From contig MU839844.1 in the NCBI GenBank assembly GCA_030411725.1, positions 124,001 through 188,000 of the forward strand: a stretch of DNA of 64,000 nt. Direction: 5' to 3'. The translations under genes were made by a program, and so were the position numbers. The notes beneath the pieces were generated by a model. It was not told the DNA's origin, ran no database searches, and was given only the letters and a program-made list of their open reading frames with translations. Numbering within the stretch: the first letter of the stretch is position 1; each line of letters opens with the position of its first letter. The stretch is from Echria macrotheca. Lineage: Eukaryota; Ascomycota; Sordariomycetes; Sordariales; Schizotheciaceae. This document shows positions 20,947 to 31,558 of the stretch, piece by piece.

Positions 20947-23789
20947 TCTTGGCGGATTTGGAGAAAAAATGCGGTGAAGTGCTGGTTACACGGCGACACC
21001 GAACGACTCTTCACAGAACTCGGCGGTGCAGAACTTTCCGAGAAGAAAAAAAATTAGGCGTTGGAACCGCTAACAGCTGAGCAAAATTGGCCAATCAGCG
21101 CAGGCGTTTTTCCAGGTAAGGCTGCACTTTGGTGGGGCTTTCAGCGGGGTTCGACAGCCTCCTGTTTCTTTGAATCTGAGTTATCTAACTATCTTAAATT
21201 CGGGACCTGACGCAGGGTTGGCGTCAGAAACATTTTTTTTTTTATGAAAAGTAAAGAGCGTTAACCTTGGGACACCCACGGGTTTGATTGTCATCCTTGT
21301 GTAATCGCTCGCGGCGTTTACGGCATTCCTCACAAGACACTCGCAAGTCGGGTCTCGATAAGAGTTTTGTGGCTGGATCCCTCAGACTTCCATCATTATA
21401 CGGGCCACGATCCATCGGTATTCGGCATCATTGAGAACATCGGGACAAAGCAGAACTGGCATCCGGGCTCTCCCGCTTTCCACACAGTCCCGTCCGAAGC
21501 GCCAGCCGGCTCACCAGTCCGTTGCATCCCGGCCTCGTGACCGGGAACAAGAGAAGCAAACGTCCTCAGGCAAATTTCATTATGTAAACATGCAGCCGTA
21601 TGTCAGTGCTCTCTGCTTGTCCCATGACACTCGTTCCCGCCTTCCTCCGCGCGCTACGTACAGCTATCGTTGTCCAGAAAGCCCATGAGAGCTTGATTCT
21701 ACATAGGGACACTAGGCTATCTCAGGGGTGTTGGAAATTTGCAGATTGGGCATTGTCCGGTCGATAAAAAGGGCCTTGCTCAACTGTATTCGAAAAATCA
21801 ACATCTCGGGTGCCATTCGGTGGGGGTACGGTGTCAATGCTTCTGCACGACACACCCCCACGGGCGGGACGGAAGCCGGTTCCCCCTGTGTTCGAACGGC
21901 ACAGACACCGAAGCTCCGATTGACGAATCATCCAACTGCTCATCAGACAATGACATGTACAAGATACGCGGTACAACCGCAAATCCAACGGCTTTATAGT
22001 ATCGTATGAGCTGGCATACCCTTCCTCAAGCTAAACTGGTAGACAGATAAGCAATGGATTGGCGGGCCGGGGACAGATCGGGGATAGGAGGACGATGTCG
22101 TGTTGATGAGGCCCGTCCCAGCGTGCCAGACTTCAAGCAACTTCCCCGCAAACAGTCGCATCAACATCACCCGGAGGACCAGGGCCCAGAATCCCTTACC
22201 CGAAGCACCAGATCTCAGAGCGTAGAGGACGATGTCCGCTCCTCCCGGCACAGGCGCCTATCACGCGGCATCGCGTGTGGTCGATGCGAGCTTCCAATCA
22301 CGAAAGGCGGTTGGCTGGAATCGGGGCTGCAGAACCACACACTCAGAGGAGAAGGGCTGCATATTCACTTGCATACTTGGCTCAATCTTCTTCGAATTCT
22401 TCAAGGCAAAGGGGGGGGTTGGGAATCGTAGCTGCAGGTAGACCAGGCCGCTCGGTACTCATCCCCCCGAATCGATGATTACTCGGCTAGGAAGTTATCT
22501 AGGTCCTGCTGCATTGTCGGTAACGCGAACGAGCATGCCGGCTACGGGCTCAACGAAGAAATCTTAGCGAGCCTGCGAAGGGTCCTATGTTTCACGGACC
22601 GGATATGAGCCTTGCTCGCATGTGCTTCGAACACTAGTATGGATTAGCAGCAAAATACAACCTTCGTCTCAAACCTTTAGAGTCTACCGTTGCGGCCTCG
22701 GCATCGCCAACCCCTCTTCTGGACACACGCCATAGACTCTAGTTGTCTAGTTAGGAACTCCATTGACCATCGAACCCGGCGGGCTAGACTCTCATGATCG
22801 CCGGCAGTCTATCCGAGGGGTAGTTAAGTAGTACCCTCATGTGGGCGGGATCCGGCCCCCGCCGGGCCCGGTTATCACTCAGCAGCGCCATAGATAACAG
22901 GACCCTGATCTTGGCGGCAGCCCTGGGACCGAAAAAGCGAGATAGCAATTTTCAAAAGGCGGCGACCGTGGCTCACGAATCTCGGGGAGGCAATTATGTC
23001 GACCGTTTTGATATGCCATCTGCAGCAGTAAGCTCTTACAGTCAGCAGCCCAGCACAGTGGCAAGATGCAGATTTTTGCAAACTTTGCACCATCCGTTGC
23101 ACCATGCAGCCATTTCGGCTGTTGGCCGGCGGCGTCGAAGTGGGTGTGGGAGGAGCGGGAACAAATAACGGTACGGTGGCTTCTCCGACCTCGGCGTCAG
23201 CCAGTGAGCGGCTTCGACAAAAGATTTCCAAATATTGCGATTTGAGCGCGCGAAGCACTGGTGCGAGGCAACGAGGAGCGAGGCAGCGAGGCCAGGCCGA
23301 TAAGCTTCAGACGTGGGGTTGCACACCAACGGCACGCGGCGAACGAGGTCCAGAATCAGGTGGAGCATGGCCAAGTGGTGTTGAGCAGGGGACCGATGCA
23401 TGGCGTCGCCGGTGCAAAGCGGGACTTGATGGCGCAGCAGGGCCTCCCCGATCCGACCCCACCACCTGCTGCTCCTTCCAAGGAGCTATTTCTACTCTAC
23501 CGATGACACAAGCTCTCTTTCCTCCGTCTCTGATTCTTTAACTCTCGCGCCAGTCACAAGATCTGAGCTGGAATTAGTTCTGCACCGGTCCTAGCCTGCT
23601 GCAAATCTGAATCCCCAAACAAGGAACAAGTCTAACAAAGGTCGTTTTGCCACTGTGCCCCAATTTGTATCTTTTGAATCATTCGCAGAGCCGCCTCTCC
23701 CCAAAGAAAGCGTCTCGAAGCATCCTGTTCCTGACCCCTTACCCCCCCGCAACCGCGATCAACAGGCACCAATTGGCCCACAGCGAGTA
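20947..23789. other. Gene-poor stretch: mpp10 promoter and SPX gene upstream region
   Basis: No gene is recognised in this 2.8 kb. Close to mpp10 there is a perfect 10-bp palindrome of two overlapping CCAAT boxes (ATTGGCCAAT, 21086-21095), 140 bp upstream of the mpp10 start. A 13-nt T run lies at about 21231-21243. Several ATG frames of 80-145 codons occur (for example 22054-22431 and 23104-23541), but they show no conserved blocks, hydrophobic segments or supporting splice pattern. The last few hundred bases, up to 23789, are probably the leader of the SPX gene. Confidence 0.45.
21086..21095. promoter_or_regulatory. Palindromic double CCAAT box upstream of mpp10
   Basis: The sequence ATTGGCCAAT contains a CCAAT pentamer on each strand. 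CCAAT is the target of the HAP/CBF complex in fungi. It lies 140 bp upstream of the mpp10 ATG, a usual distance for this element. Function is inferred. Confidence 0.5.
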
Positions 23790-25342
23790 ATGAAATACGG
23801 CGAACAGTTTGCAAAAGAGTCTGCGCCGCAATGGAGCCTCCGTATGTCAAACCCCCCTTGAAGATTCTTCCTCTGGCAGCCGCACTGAGGGTCAGAACTA
23901 TGACGCTGACCCCCCGCAGATAACATTGACTACAACTCGCTGAAGCACCACATCAAGGTGCACACAACCAAGGACCAAGCGACGGCCATTGCCATCCCGG
24001 GCTACCAGGACTCGGCACTCCGGGTTTTCGAGGACGAGCTCTATCGAGAGCTCTGCCGGCAACATGACCGAGTCGACATGTTTGTGGCGAGCAAGGCCGA
24101 CGAGATCGCAAGGCGTCTGCGTAGGTCCCCTGCCCCGCTATACTGCACCACGTCGGACTAATCTTTGTGCTTGCAGAACATCTGTCCGGACAGATCCGCC
24201 GGCTGCTGATTCATTGCGCAGTGAGAAGGAACCAGATATCCCCGAAGCGGCAACGGCGGTTCGCCAAGTACGAGAACGAATTGCTGCAGTGCGGCACCGA
24301 CATCCAATCTCTGCAGCGTTTTGTGGGTGCACAAGTGGTGGCCTTCCGAAAGATCCTAAAGAAGTACAGGAAATGGACCGGCTCGTCGACGCTCGGCTCC
24401 CGCTTCCGGGATACCGTCCTGTCACACCCGAAGAGCTTCACCAAGCGCGACTTTGCGCCCCTGGCTACGGAGCAGGAGAACCTGTTGGCCATGTTGCGGG
24501 AAAATGTATCAATTGATTATGGGGCCTCCTCGCCGTTTACCACGTCATCGGCGCCGTCCATTCGGCGGAATGAGCAAGTATCTCCGAGCGAGACTCTTGT
24601 TGGTCCGACACCCCAAACAACAGCATACTGGAACGAATACGACAATGGCAGCGAGGCGGGGGAAGAGCACAATGGAGACGGAGCATACGCCATTTACATC
24701 AATCCGGACGAGGACATGAATTTCCCGGGTGTTTCTGCGCTTACAGCCATCTTCACGTCGCCGATTAAGAAGGTCAACCGGTGGATGAGGGGGAAACAAC
24801 AGGGAGAACATGAGCAGCTCATCTCTGGCCAGTCTAGCCACTATGGGACGACCGACGCGAGCTATTTTGCGCATCCGCCAGGTGCTCTGTTGAGTGATAC
24901 CGAGGCCGAGAACGAGAGCCCGCCTGCGTCGGGGAGGAGAGGGTCTGGATATGCGTCATCGTCGGAATTCCCAGCCGGGTATAAGGCGTACTATGCCGCG
25001 CTGCCTAGCCTTGAGGAGCAGCAGCTGATGCACTATAAGGAGCGGATGCTGTTCTGGGGAACGTGGGCATGCTTTGGTGTGTCATTTCTGCTCATGGGCA
25101 TCGCGGCCATTCTTATTGAGACTGGGCGGCACAAGATGCGACTTGAGGTGGACGCTGGCGTGACGATTGGCATCATGACCTCTTTGGGTGCGGCCTGTGG
25201 AGGACTGGGTATGACGCTGGCCAGACAAGAGAGGATGCGGTGGGCGACGGTTCTGAGCGTGTGGGCTTTGTTTGCCACGACATGCGTACTCAACGGGATT
25301 TTACTGGTTCTGGTGGTACGCAATACGCCATTGCCCACATGA
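23790..25342 (+). CDS. SPX-domain membrane protein (VTC-like)
   Basis: Three exons: 23790-23841, 23920-24120 and 24177-25342, giving 472 residues. The protein begins MKYGEQFAKESAPQWSLHNI followed by DYNSLKHHIKVHTTKD, the start of an SPX domain, which binds inositol pyrophosphates and senses phosphate. The domain runs to about residue 165 (RKILKKYRKWTGS, DTVLSHPKSFTKRDFAPL). A disordered linker follows. Three hydrophobic segments close the protein (about 374-397, 410-428 and 436-457), a DUF202/VTC1-like membrane module. This SPX plus three-helix layout without a polyphosphate polymerase core resembles accessory vacuolar transporter chaperone proteins such as yeast Vtc5. A role in vacuolar polyphosphate control is therefore inferred, not shown. 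The introns (78 and 56 nt) are GT-AG. It converges on the amidohydrolase. Confidence 0.82.
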
Positions 25343-26337
25343 TTATCAGACCATGGGAGTGCGGGCAATGTATATAACGAGTATATGTAGAGATACCCTG
25401 TATATGAATCGTCATGACAAGCGATGACGTCGATGGGGCGACGCATACCACATTGTCATGGTGAGTGTGGATTTGTGGAATCTGATGTGGAATCCGGGGT
25501 TTAACCTCGGTTTCAAGGGGTATTTTCTCCATCACCGACCTGGCAACCAGGCGAGTCCGGCTCGTCCAGGTATCCCGGTTGGTGTGGTTCCTGTTCCTGC
25601 CCGATGTTTCCACATTTCTCCATTCCGCTGGCTGTCAAATACTAGCCACTTGTTATCAACAACATCATCTCGGAACTGAAGCTTACGCAATTGTTCTGAA
25701 AGGCCGTCACCGTGGCGTCGGCATCAAAGTCTACCTCTCCAAATCGAGGACCAGTGGAAGTCTCTCTTCGCGGTGGACTTTACAGTTGTGGATGAATCAT
25801 ATAGGGGCGTCCGAATATTGTTCGGCGAGAATTCTTCGACAAACTACCACGAGCTCGAGATATTACTTCTCTAAATTGTCGAAACCAGCTTTGGATTAGG
25901 GGTGGGGCATCAATATAGCATTGAGTACCCAGAACGATATATTTAGCACGAAGCCCGAAACTTCTTGGAGGATCTGAATATCTGCAATCATCTGGCGTTC
26001 CGGTCCTGGGCATCGAGGATTTTAGGATCAATACGGTTGCAAATCTGAGACAAACTGAAGTCCGGCTCCTGGGGTAACTCGTAGACATTAAAGAACAATA
26101 TCCCAAGTACATAGATAGGCAGAAAATCCAAGAGTCTTAGAGTGGCGTATCATGATGAATAGAATAATTTCAGCAGACAACCTGCATTCTGAATCTGCAG
26201 AGCAACACGTCCTGGCGACTCGTCTACAAAACTCCAAGCCGAGAACAAGTCATGTACCTACTTATATCATAAGCCATCAGGCGCTACCAAGTATATACGA
26301 ACCCCTATATGCGACCCTCCACAGTCATTACACAACC
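25343..26337. other. Intergenic stretch between convergent SPX and amidohydrolase genes
   Basis: This holds the two trailers and about 600 bp of AT-richer DNA (25650-26300). On the minus strand a short frame from about 25785 down to a stop at 25642 reads like the end of a protein (GEVDFDADATVTAFQNN) but has no ATG and an upstream stop. It may be a gene fragment. Nothing else is recognised. Confidence 0.4.
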
Positions 26338-28263
26338 CTACTCATCTCTCGAATAAACCATCCTCCCACCAACCCACGTCTCCCTAACCTTCAAGTGTCT
26401 CAACTCCTCCACGCCCACCTCCTCCAACACCTCATCCAGCACAACCCAGTCCGCCCACGCACCCTCCTTAATTACACCTGCTCTGCCCTCCATAAACCCC
26501 CCAAACGCCGGGCCAGTAGTAAACCCCGCCAGCGCCTCATCAACACCCAACGCCTCCTCGGCATGCCACCCGTCCCGTCCCTCCCACCCCGGCGGCACGC
26601 CTCCCGTTTTCGGATGTTTCCTAGCCACGGCGGCATACACCCCCTCGAACGGATTTGGCGGTTCGACGGGGAAATCACTCCCCAGGACCAACGCCAACCC
26701 CCTTTCTTGGAGTGATTTCATACGATACGCCTCCTTTGCTGTGCGTTCCGGCCCTAGTCGTGATTCCGCGTAGGACATATCTGATGTAGCATGTGTGGGT
26801 TGGATAGACGGGATGATTCCAAGAGATGCCATCCGTTCCTGGTCATCCGGGTGAATAATCTGGGCGTGTTCGATGCGGAATCTGTGGTTTTGAGTTTGAC
26901 AAGTTTTGAGAGGGGAGTCAGGGGAACAGATGGCGGATAGAGTGGATTCCAAAGCGTCGAGGGCGTAGCGGTTGGCCAGGTCGCCGATGGCGTGGATGTT
27001 GACCTGGAAGCCGGCTTGGGCCCAAGACTTCGTTACTGCTGTGAGGGTGGACGCATTGACAAGTAGGGAGCCGGAGGTGTCGGGGCGATCCGAGTAGGGG
27101 TCGATCATGGCGCTGCCCCAGCTTCCCAGGGCGCCGTCTGTCCCAACAGGTCAGTGTAAGTGTGACTCGAGGAGGGAAGAGAATGAAATACCGGCAAAAA
27201 GCTTAACACTCCTCACCCCCAACATCCCGCCATCCTGCTCAACCCTCATCGCCTCCTCGGGACAAAACGTATTTCTTTCAGCACACTCCATCATAGCATA
27301 AACCCTCACCGTCCACCCTTCATCCTCCGTCAAACTCATATCCCTAAACAACTCCACATCTCTCCTCACAACACCAGCATCGTGCATCCCCACTACCCCA
27401 ACCCGATTCAATTCCGCCATCGCCCTCCTCACAAACTTTTTCTTCTCCTCCCTTCCCGGCCGTTCCCAGTACTTCAGCACCAAATCCATCGCATTATCAC
27501 AAAACACACCCATTCCGGGCGTCCTCACAATCTCACCCCCAGGAACCTCCCCCTCCAACTCTTCCCTCGTCAACAACCCCAACACAGCCCCTGAGACCCA
27601 AGTACAATGCACATCGACGCGATCCAACATGATATACCGCCCCCCCAACCTCGGGTCATCCAGCATTTCAGCAGTCGGCATCCCCCCCAGCAAATTCTGA
27701 TCCCACCCCACCCCCCTCACCCATTGACCTCTCGTCCCCATCCCCGGATGTGCTTCCAAATACCTCACCAACCGCTCCACGATCTCATCCACAGACAAAC
27801 ACCCAAAAATATCGACCGAGTGCAAAAACTCGCCATACTGCAGCAGATGGCCATGCCCGTCCCACAGTCCGGGGATGACATTCCCCCTTCTCACTTCCAC
27901 TTCCACCTCCCCCTCCCCATTCCCCAAAACATCCTCGCGGGAAAGTGACACGCGACTAAACTTCCCATCCCGAAAAGAAAAGCACGGTGCGTCGAAAGAG
28001 GTACGGCCCGACGCGTGCGTCCGAAGACCAGAGTAGCACACCGTCCTCTCCTCCCCTGCCCTTTCCGAGGCTGAAGACAGACGGAGGACGGCCTGGTCGG
28101 GCGAAGAGGACAGTAGCTTGTCGACCGACTCGGCCGCGAGGTTCGGATCCGGATCCCCTGATGCCGCCGCAACTACGGCCACGAGCAGTGATAAGCCGAG
28201 GGTCCATCGTGTCAGTCTCCCGGCTGCGGACTTCTTCGGCCGTGATCTCGGCATGCTTCTCAT
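26338..28263 (-). CDS. YtcJ-type amidohydrolase (Amidohydro_3 family), membrane-anchored
   Basis: Two exons, 28263-27192 and 27137-26338, giving 623 residues. The frame is open further upstream but the first ATG is at 28263. A basic N-terminus is followed by a hydrophobic segment (about residues 20-37, WTLGLSLLVAVVAAAS), a signal anchor or signal peptide. The metal-dependent hydrolase features are present: IPGLWDGHGHLLQYG near residue 130 (HxH ligands), SVKLFA before the intron (the usual bridging lysine), DGALGSWGSAM just after it, IHAIGDLANRYALDALE, and RIEHAQIIHPDDQERMASLG. The C-terminal GSDFPVEPPNPFEGVYAAV carries the conserved Asp. Such enzymes hydrolyse C-N bonds, but the substrate cannot be told. 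The coding strand is strikingly purine-rich through residues 90-300. Confidence 0.83.
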
Positions 28264-28754
28264 CGATTTCCGTGGTCCAAAAGTCCACCGTTTGTTTAGC
28301 CGGCCTGTTTGGTGTAGTTGAGAGTATGGCAAGGAAAATAGTCGGGACAGTAAGGTACCGGAACCTCCACCAGATGGCCGGCGATAAGAGATCCACTATC
28401 GATCGAACACAACCCCCAACCCTCACATTGGAAGATCGACAGAAAAGGCGGTATGCAAGTCATCAGTTAAACACAAATCACAGTTTAATCCAATTATCAG
28501 GGCTTCATACGCAAACTATTCTATCGTCCCCTCATCTTGATCTGCCATATACAAATACGAATTGCTTCCCCTGGCCCATTGAACAATTTCCCCTGCGTCC
28601 CGCTTGTCCATGTTGGTGCCCCAGGACTACCATCCCTTCGCATCACCGCTTGCGCTCCCGCCCATGACAGGGCAATGCAACACCACCCCAGGCACGCACC
28701 GTAAGCAAAATCTATGTACAACACGTCGCTGGAATACAAGCACACACAGACCAA
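28264..28754 (-). promoter_or_regulatory. Amidohydrolase upstream region and rsp5 trailer
   Basis: This 491-bp gap separates two genes on the same strand. It should contain the amidohydrolase promoter and the 3' UTR of rsp5. No other feature is seen. Confidence 0.45.
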
Positions 28755-31558
28755 CTACTCCTGCCCAAAGCCCATCGTCTCCTCGACCGCAATCGTCAGC
28801 TTCTGTTGCAGCATCTCTAGCGTCTTGTAAGGCGGCAGGTCCAGGCGGTTGAAGCTACTCATGTTAGTCTTTTCCTCAGACCTCGAGGGACAAACTTACC
28901 AGGTATGCGCCTTGGGAAGATTTGTAATCTCCCCAGCCTTCTCAATCGTGAATCTACGGGGTCCGTCACTTCCTTGCAGATCCTTGAACCCGTTGACCGG
29001 AATGCGCGAAGTGCCCGTGGCGAACTGCAGCAACCGCGACTTTTGCTCCCCATCCCACGACCGGATCGTCTGCCAGAAGAACTGGATCACCTCGTCCGAC
29101 TCGGTGTAACCGCGGTAATCCGTATGCTTCTTCCAGTCATCGACGTCGATCTCGGCGATACCGCCAATCAGCAGCTCCAGCTCCCGCTCGTCAAACACAT
29201 TGATCAGATCCTGCGGGATGAGCTCGTGGAAGCCATCCTTGAACGCCTGGAACTGCTCCGCAATGCGCTTCTCGATCCTCCACTTCACCATGAGGTCCAC
29301 ATATTCCTTCTTGTTCTCGTTGGTCACCTCGATATTCCGACCGTTGGGAATCAGGTCCTCGACCGTAATCACACCGAACCGCTCGTCCTCGGTCGAAAAC
29401 GTCTGCTCCAGAATGCCGCCAGAGATATCGTTATCCAACATCCACTGCAGGGATCGATGGAAATCTGCGTCCACACCCTCCATATCCGCCAGCGCGACCG
29501 CCTTTCCGAGCACCATCTTGTAGAGCGCCCCAATGAAGAAGGCATCCAAGAACCGCCGGTGGAAAATGGCCAGACCCACCACTCGTCCAATGAACTTGAA
29601 ATAATTGAGATGTTCAGGGTTGATTCCCGAGTGGGGGTTGATCTGAAGCGTATAGTTGTCGTGTGCCGAGTACTCGAACAGGCAGTAAAAGGGGTTGAAC
29701 ATTTCGTGCGACAAAAGGAAGAAGAACTCTCTGGAAAGACCACCGTAGTCGAGACCATCCTCACCATCAAACTTGATCATCAGCCGTTTCTTCAGGTCAG
29801 TAGCCGACTGCCGCGATATTTCGGCATACGAATCCTCAAAGATATGTGACCGCCTGACCTTGATGTGGCATTGCCCGGAGAGAATGCGCATCGCCGGCTG
29901 GGAGCGGAAATAGATGAGCTTCCTCCTAAAATCACGCTTGTACTGCGGCACATTCTGATCCAGCGACGACGGCAGACGTGGATCGTCCCACGTAGTCGTC
30001 TTTGTATTATGGTCGACAAAGTAGACCCGGGCCGTATTGGTGAGTCGCATTTCCCAACCACTGGGCAATGGTCCCAGCTGCGAGACGGGCTGCTGCTGGA
30101 TGCTGCCATTCGGATTGCCCTGCCCTCCGTACATACGTATGTATTGCTGGCGGCGCGGATCAACCCAGGTTGTGGTCCGGGTATTGTGATCAACAAAGTA
30201 TGCACGCCCTTCGGGTGTCCACCGTTGTTCCCAGCCTGATGGGAGCTCGCCAGTTCCTGGGCTCGTAGCTCCAGTGTGCATCACGGTCCCAGAGCTGGCA
30301 GGCGGCGTAGTCGAGGGTGCCTGAGCCTGTAGGGATGGTGAGTTCGCACCTGTTCGATCCTCGGGAAGCGTCCGGTTCTGGTGCCTTTGGCGTTCGACCT
30401 GCGTAGCTGCTTCCGCAACACGGTTCTCAGCTGCCCCCGTAGCACCAGTTGGCCGGTTCCAGCTCGTGGTTCGGGTATTATGATCAACATAATACGTCCT
30501 GCCCAGGTTGTCCTCCCGACGTTCCCAACCAGCAGGAAGCCGGCCTTGTGCATCTTCGAATGGACTGAGCGTGCTGCCATTTGGTCGCGGCTGGCCTGCT
30601 GCATTCGTAGCTGAGGCCGTACCTGGCGTAGGCGCGGCGGCCGTCATGCTCGCGGGACGAAGCGGTATTGTCATTTGCGGTCCGAGGTTACCATTAGTAG
30701 CTGTCACGGCCGATGACATGGCCGAGGACGGCCTATCGGAGGCTCGATCGCCATTCGCCACGACGGAGGTTTGCGGCGTTAACAGGGATGGCCTGCTGGA
30801 CGATGGAGTGGGTTGTTGCGGCGGTACCTGCTGGGAGGTGCGGGCGGGGTTGGAAAGATTCGTCGATAGGTTGATGATGAGCTTCCCGTGAACTACAAGG
30901 TTATCCGTCGATTTCTTAAGGTCGCGGGTGAGCATTTGATCTGTTCCGAGGTGTCAGCTTCATCGGCCGAGAGGGTTACAGGTTCTATACCATCAGCATC
31001 GGGGGCCAATTCGATGACATCCCCGATACGAATGTTGATGACACCGAGAAACCCCTGGTCCTTCTTCTTGAACTTCTTCTGGTCGAAAACCTGGACGGCG
31101 AGAATGCTGTCCTCGTTTACCCGACTACGGAGTGTCAGCGCAGTTTCTCAACGAGTTGGCAGATCGCATACAAATCGAAGGGCTCGTTCCAATATGGATT
31201 CAACGTCTTCTTCGACACTCCGGTTGTCTTTGTCTGCTCACCATTTATCGTGGCGACGGCAAAGGGGTCCGGAAATCCTGGCACGACAAATTAGCTTGGA
31301 AATGCGATATGTGTAGGGCAGCTCCTTACGGAAGACATCCCGTTTGTAAAGGCCATCCGCCGCGATAACTAGGTAATCGGGTTAGCATCAGTGTACGCTA
31401 TGGCATCGGATCGCGGGGTCGGTTTACTCGTCACGCGGAGGTTCGGTTGGCTGTGTGCATTGTCAGTTATTTTGCTGTCGCCGCAATCATCTTGTTGTAA
31501 GATGGGGCCGGAAGGAAACGCACGCTGGAAGCCTCGGGTCTTGCTGAGCGCTGCTCAT
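28755..31558 (-). CDS. rsp5: Rsp5/Nedd4-family HECT E3 ubiquitin ligase
   Basis: Seven exons: 31558-31524, 31450-31428, 31368-31330, 31277-31172, 31124-30991, 30940-28900 and 28854-28755, giving 825 residues. The first five small exons encode the C2 domain (RVTIIAADGLYKRDVFRFPD, NPYWNEPFDFRVNEDSILAV), which binds phospholipids. Three WW domains follow: LPAGWERREDNLGRTYYVDH, LPSGWEQRWTPEGRAYFVDH and LPSGWEMRLTNTARVYFVDH. These bind PY motifs of adaptors. The C-terminal ~380 residues are the HECT domain, ending with the catalytic block LPKAHTCFNRLDLPPYK and the usual GFGQE terminus. Rsp5 ubiquitinates membrane transporters, RNA polymerase II and other targets. The last intron (45 nt) lies inside the catalytic cysteine codon (TG|C). 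Exon 2 is a 23-nt micro-exon. The fifth intron (30990-30941) was placed to remove a frame break and restores APDADQMLTRDLKKS. Confidence 0.95.

Noticed and set aside
22054..22431. 125-codon ATG frame in the gene-poor stretch
   Set aside because: No domain, hydrophobic segment or splice context. Length is within chance for this GC content.
22741..22810. Possible tRNA T-arm (GGGTTCGATGG on the minus strand)
   Set aside because: The flanking bases do not form a T-stem, and no matching D-arm, anticodon arm or acceptor stem is found.
23104..23541. 145-codon ATG frame upstream of the SPX gene
   Set aside because: Low-complexity Gly/Arg/Ser content and no recognisable motif. It is more likely part of the leader.
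28263..28332. Longer N-terminus for the amidohydrolase
   Set aside because: The frame is open, but the upstream codon at 28332 is TTG, and the first ATG is at 28263.
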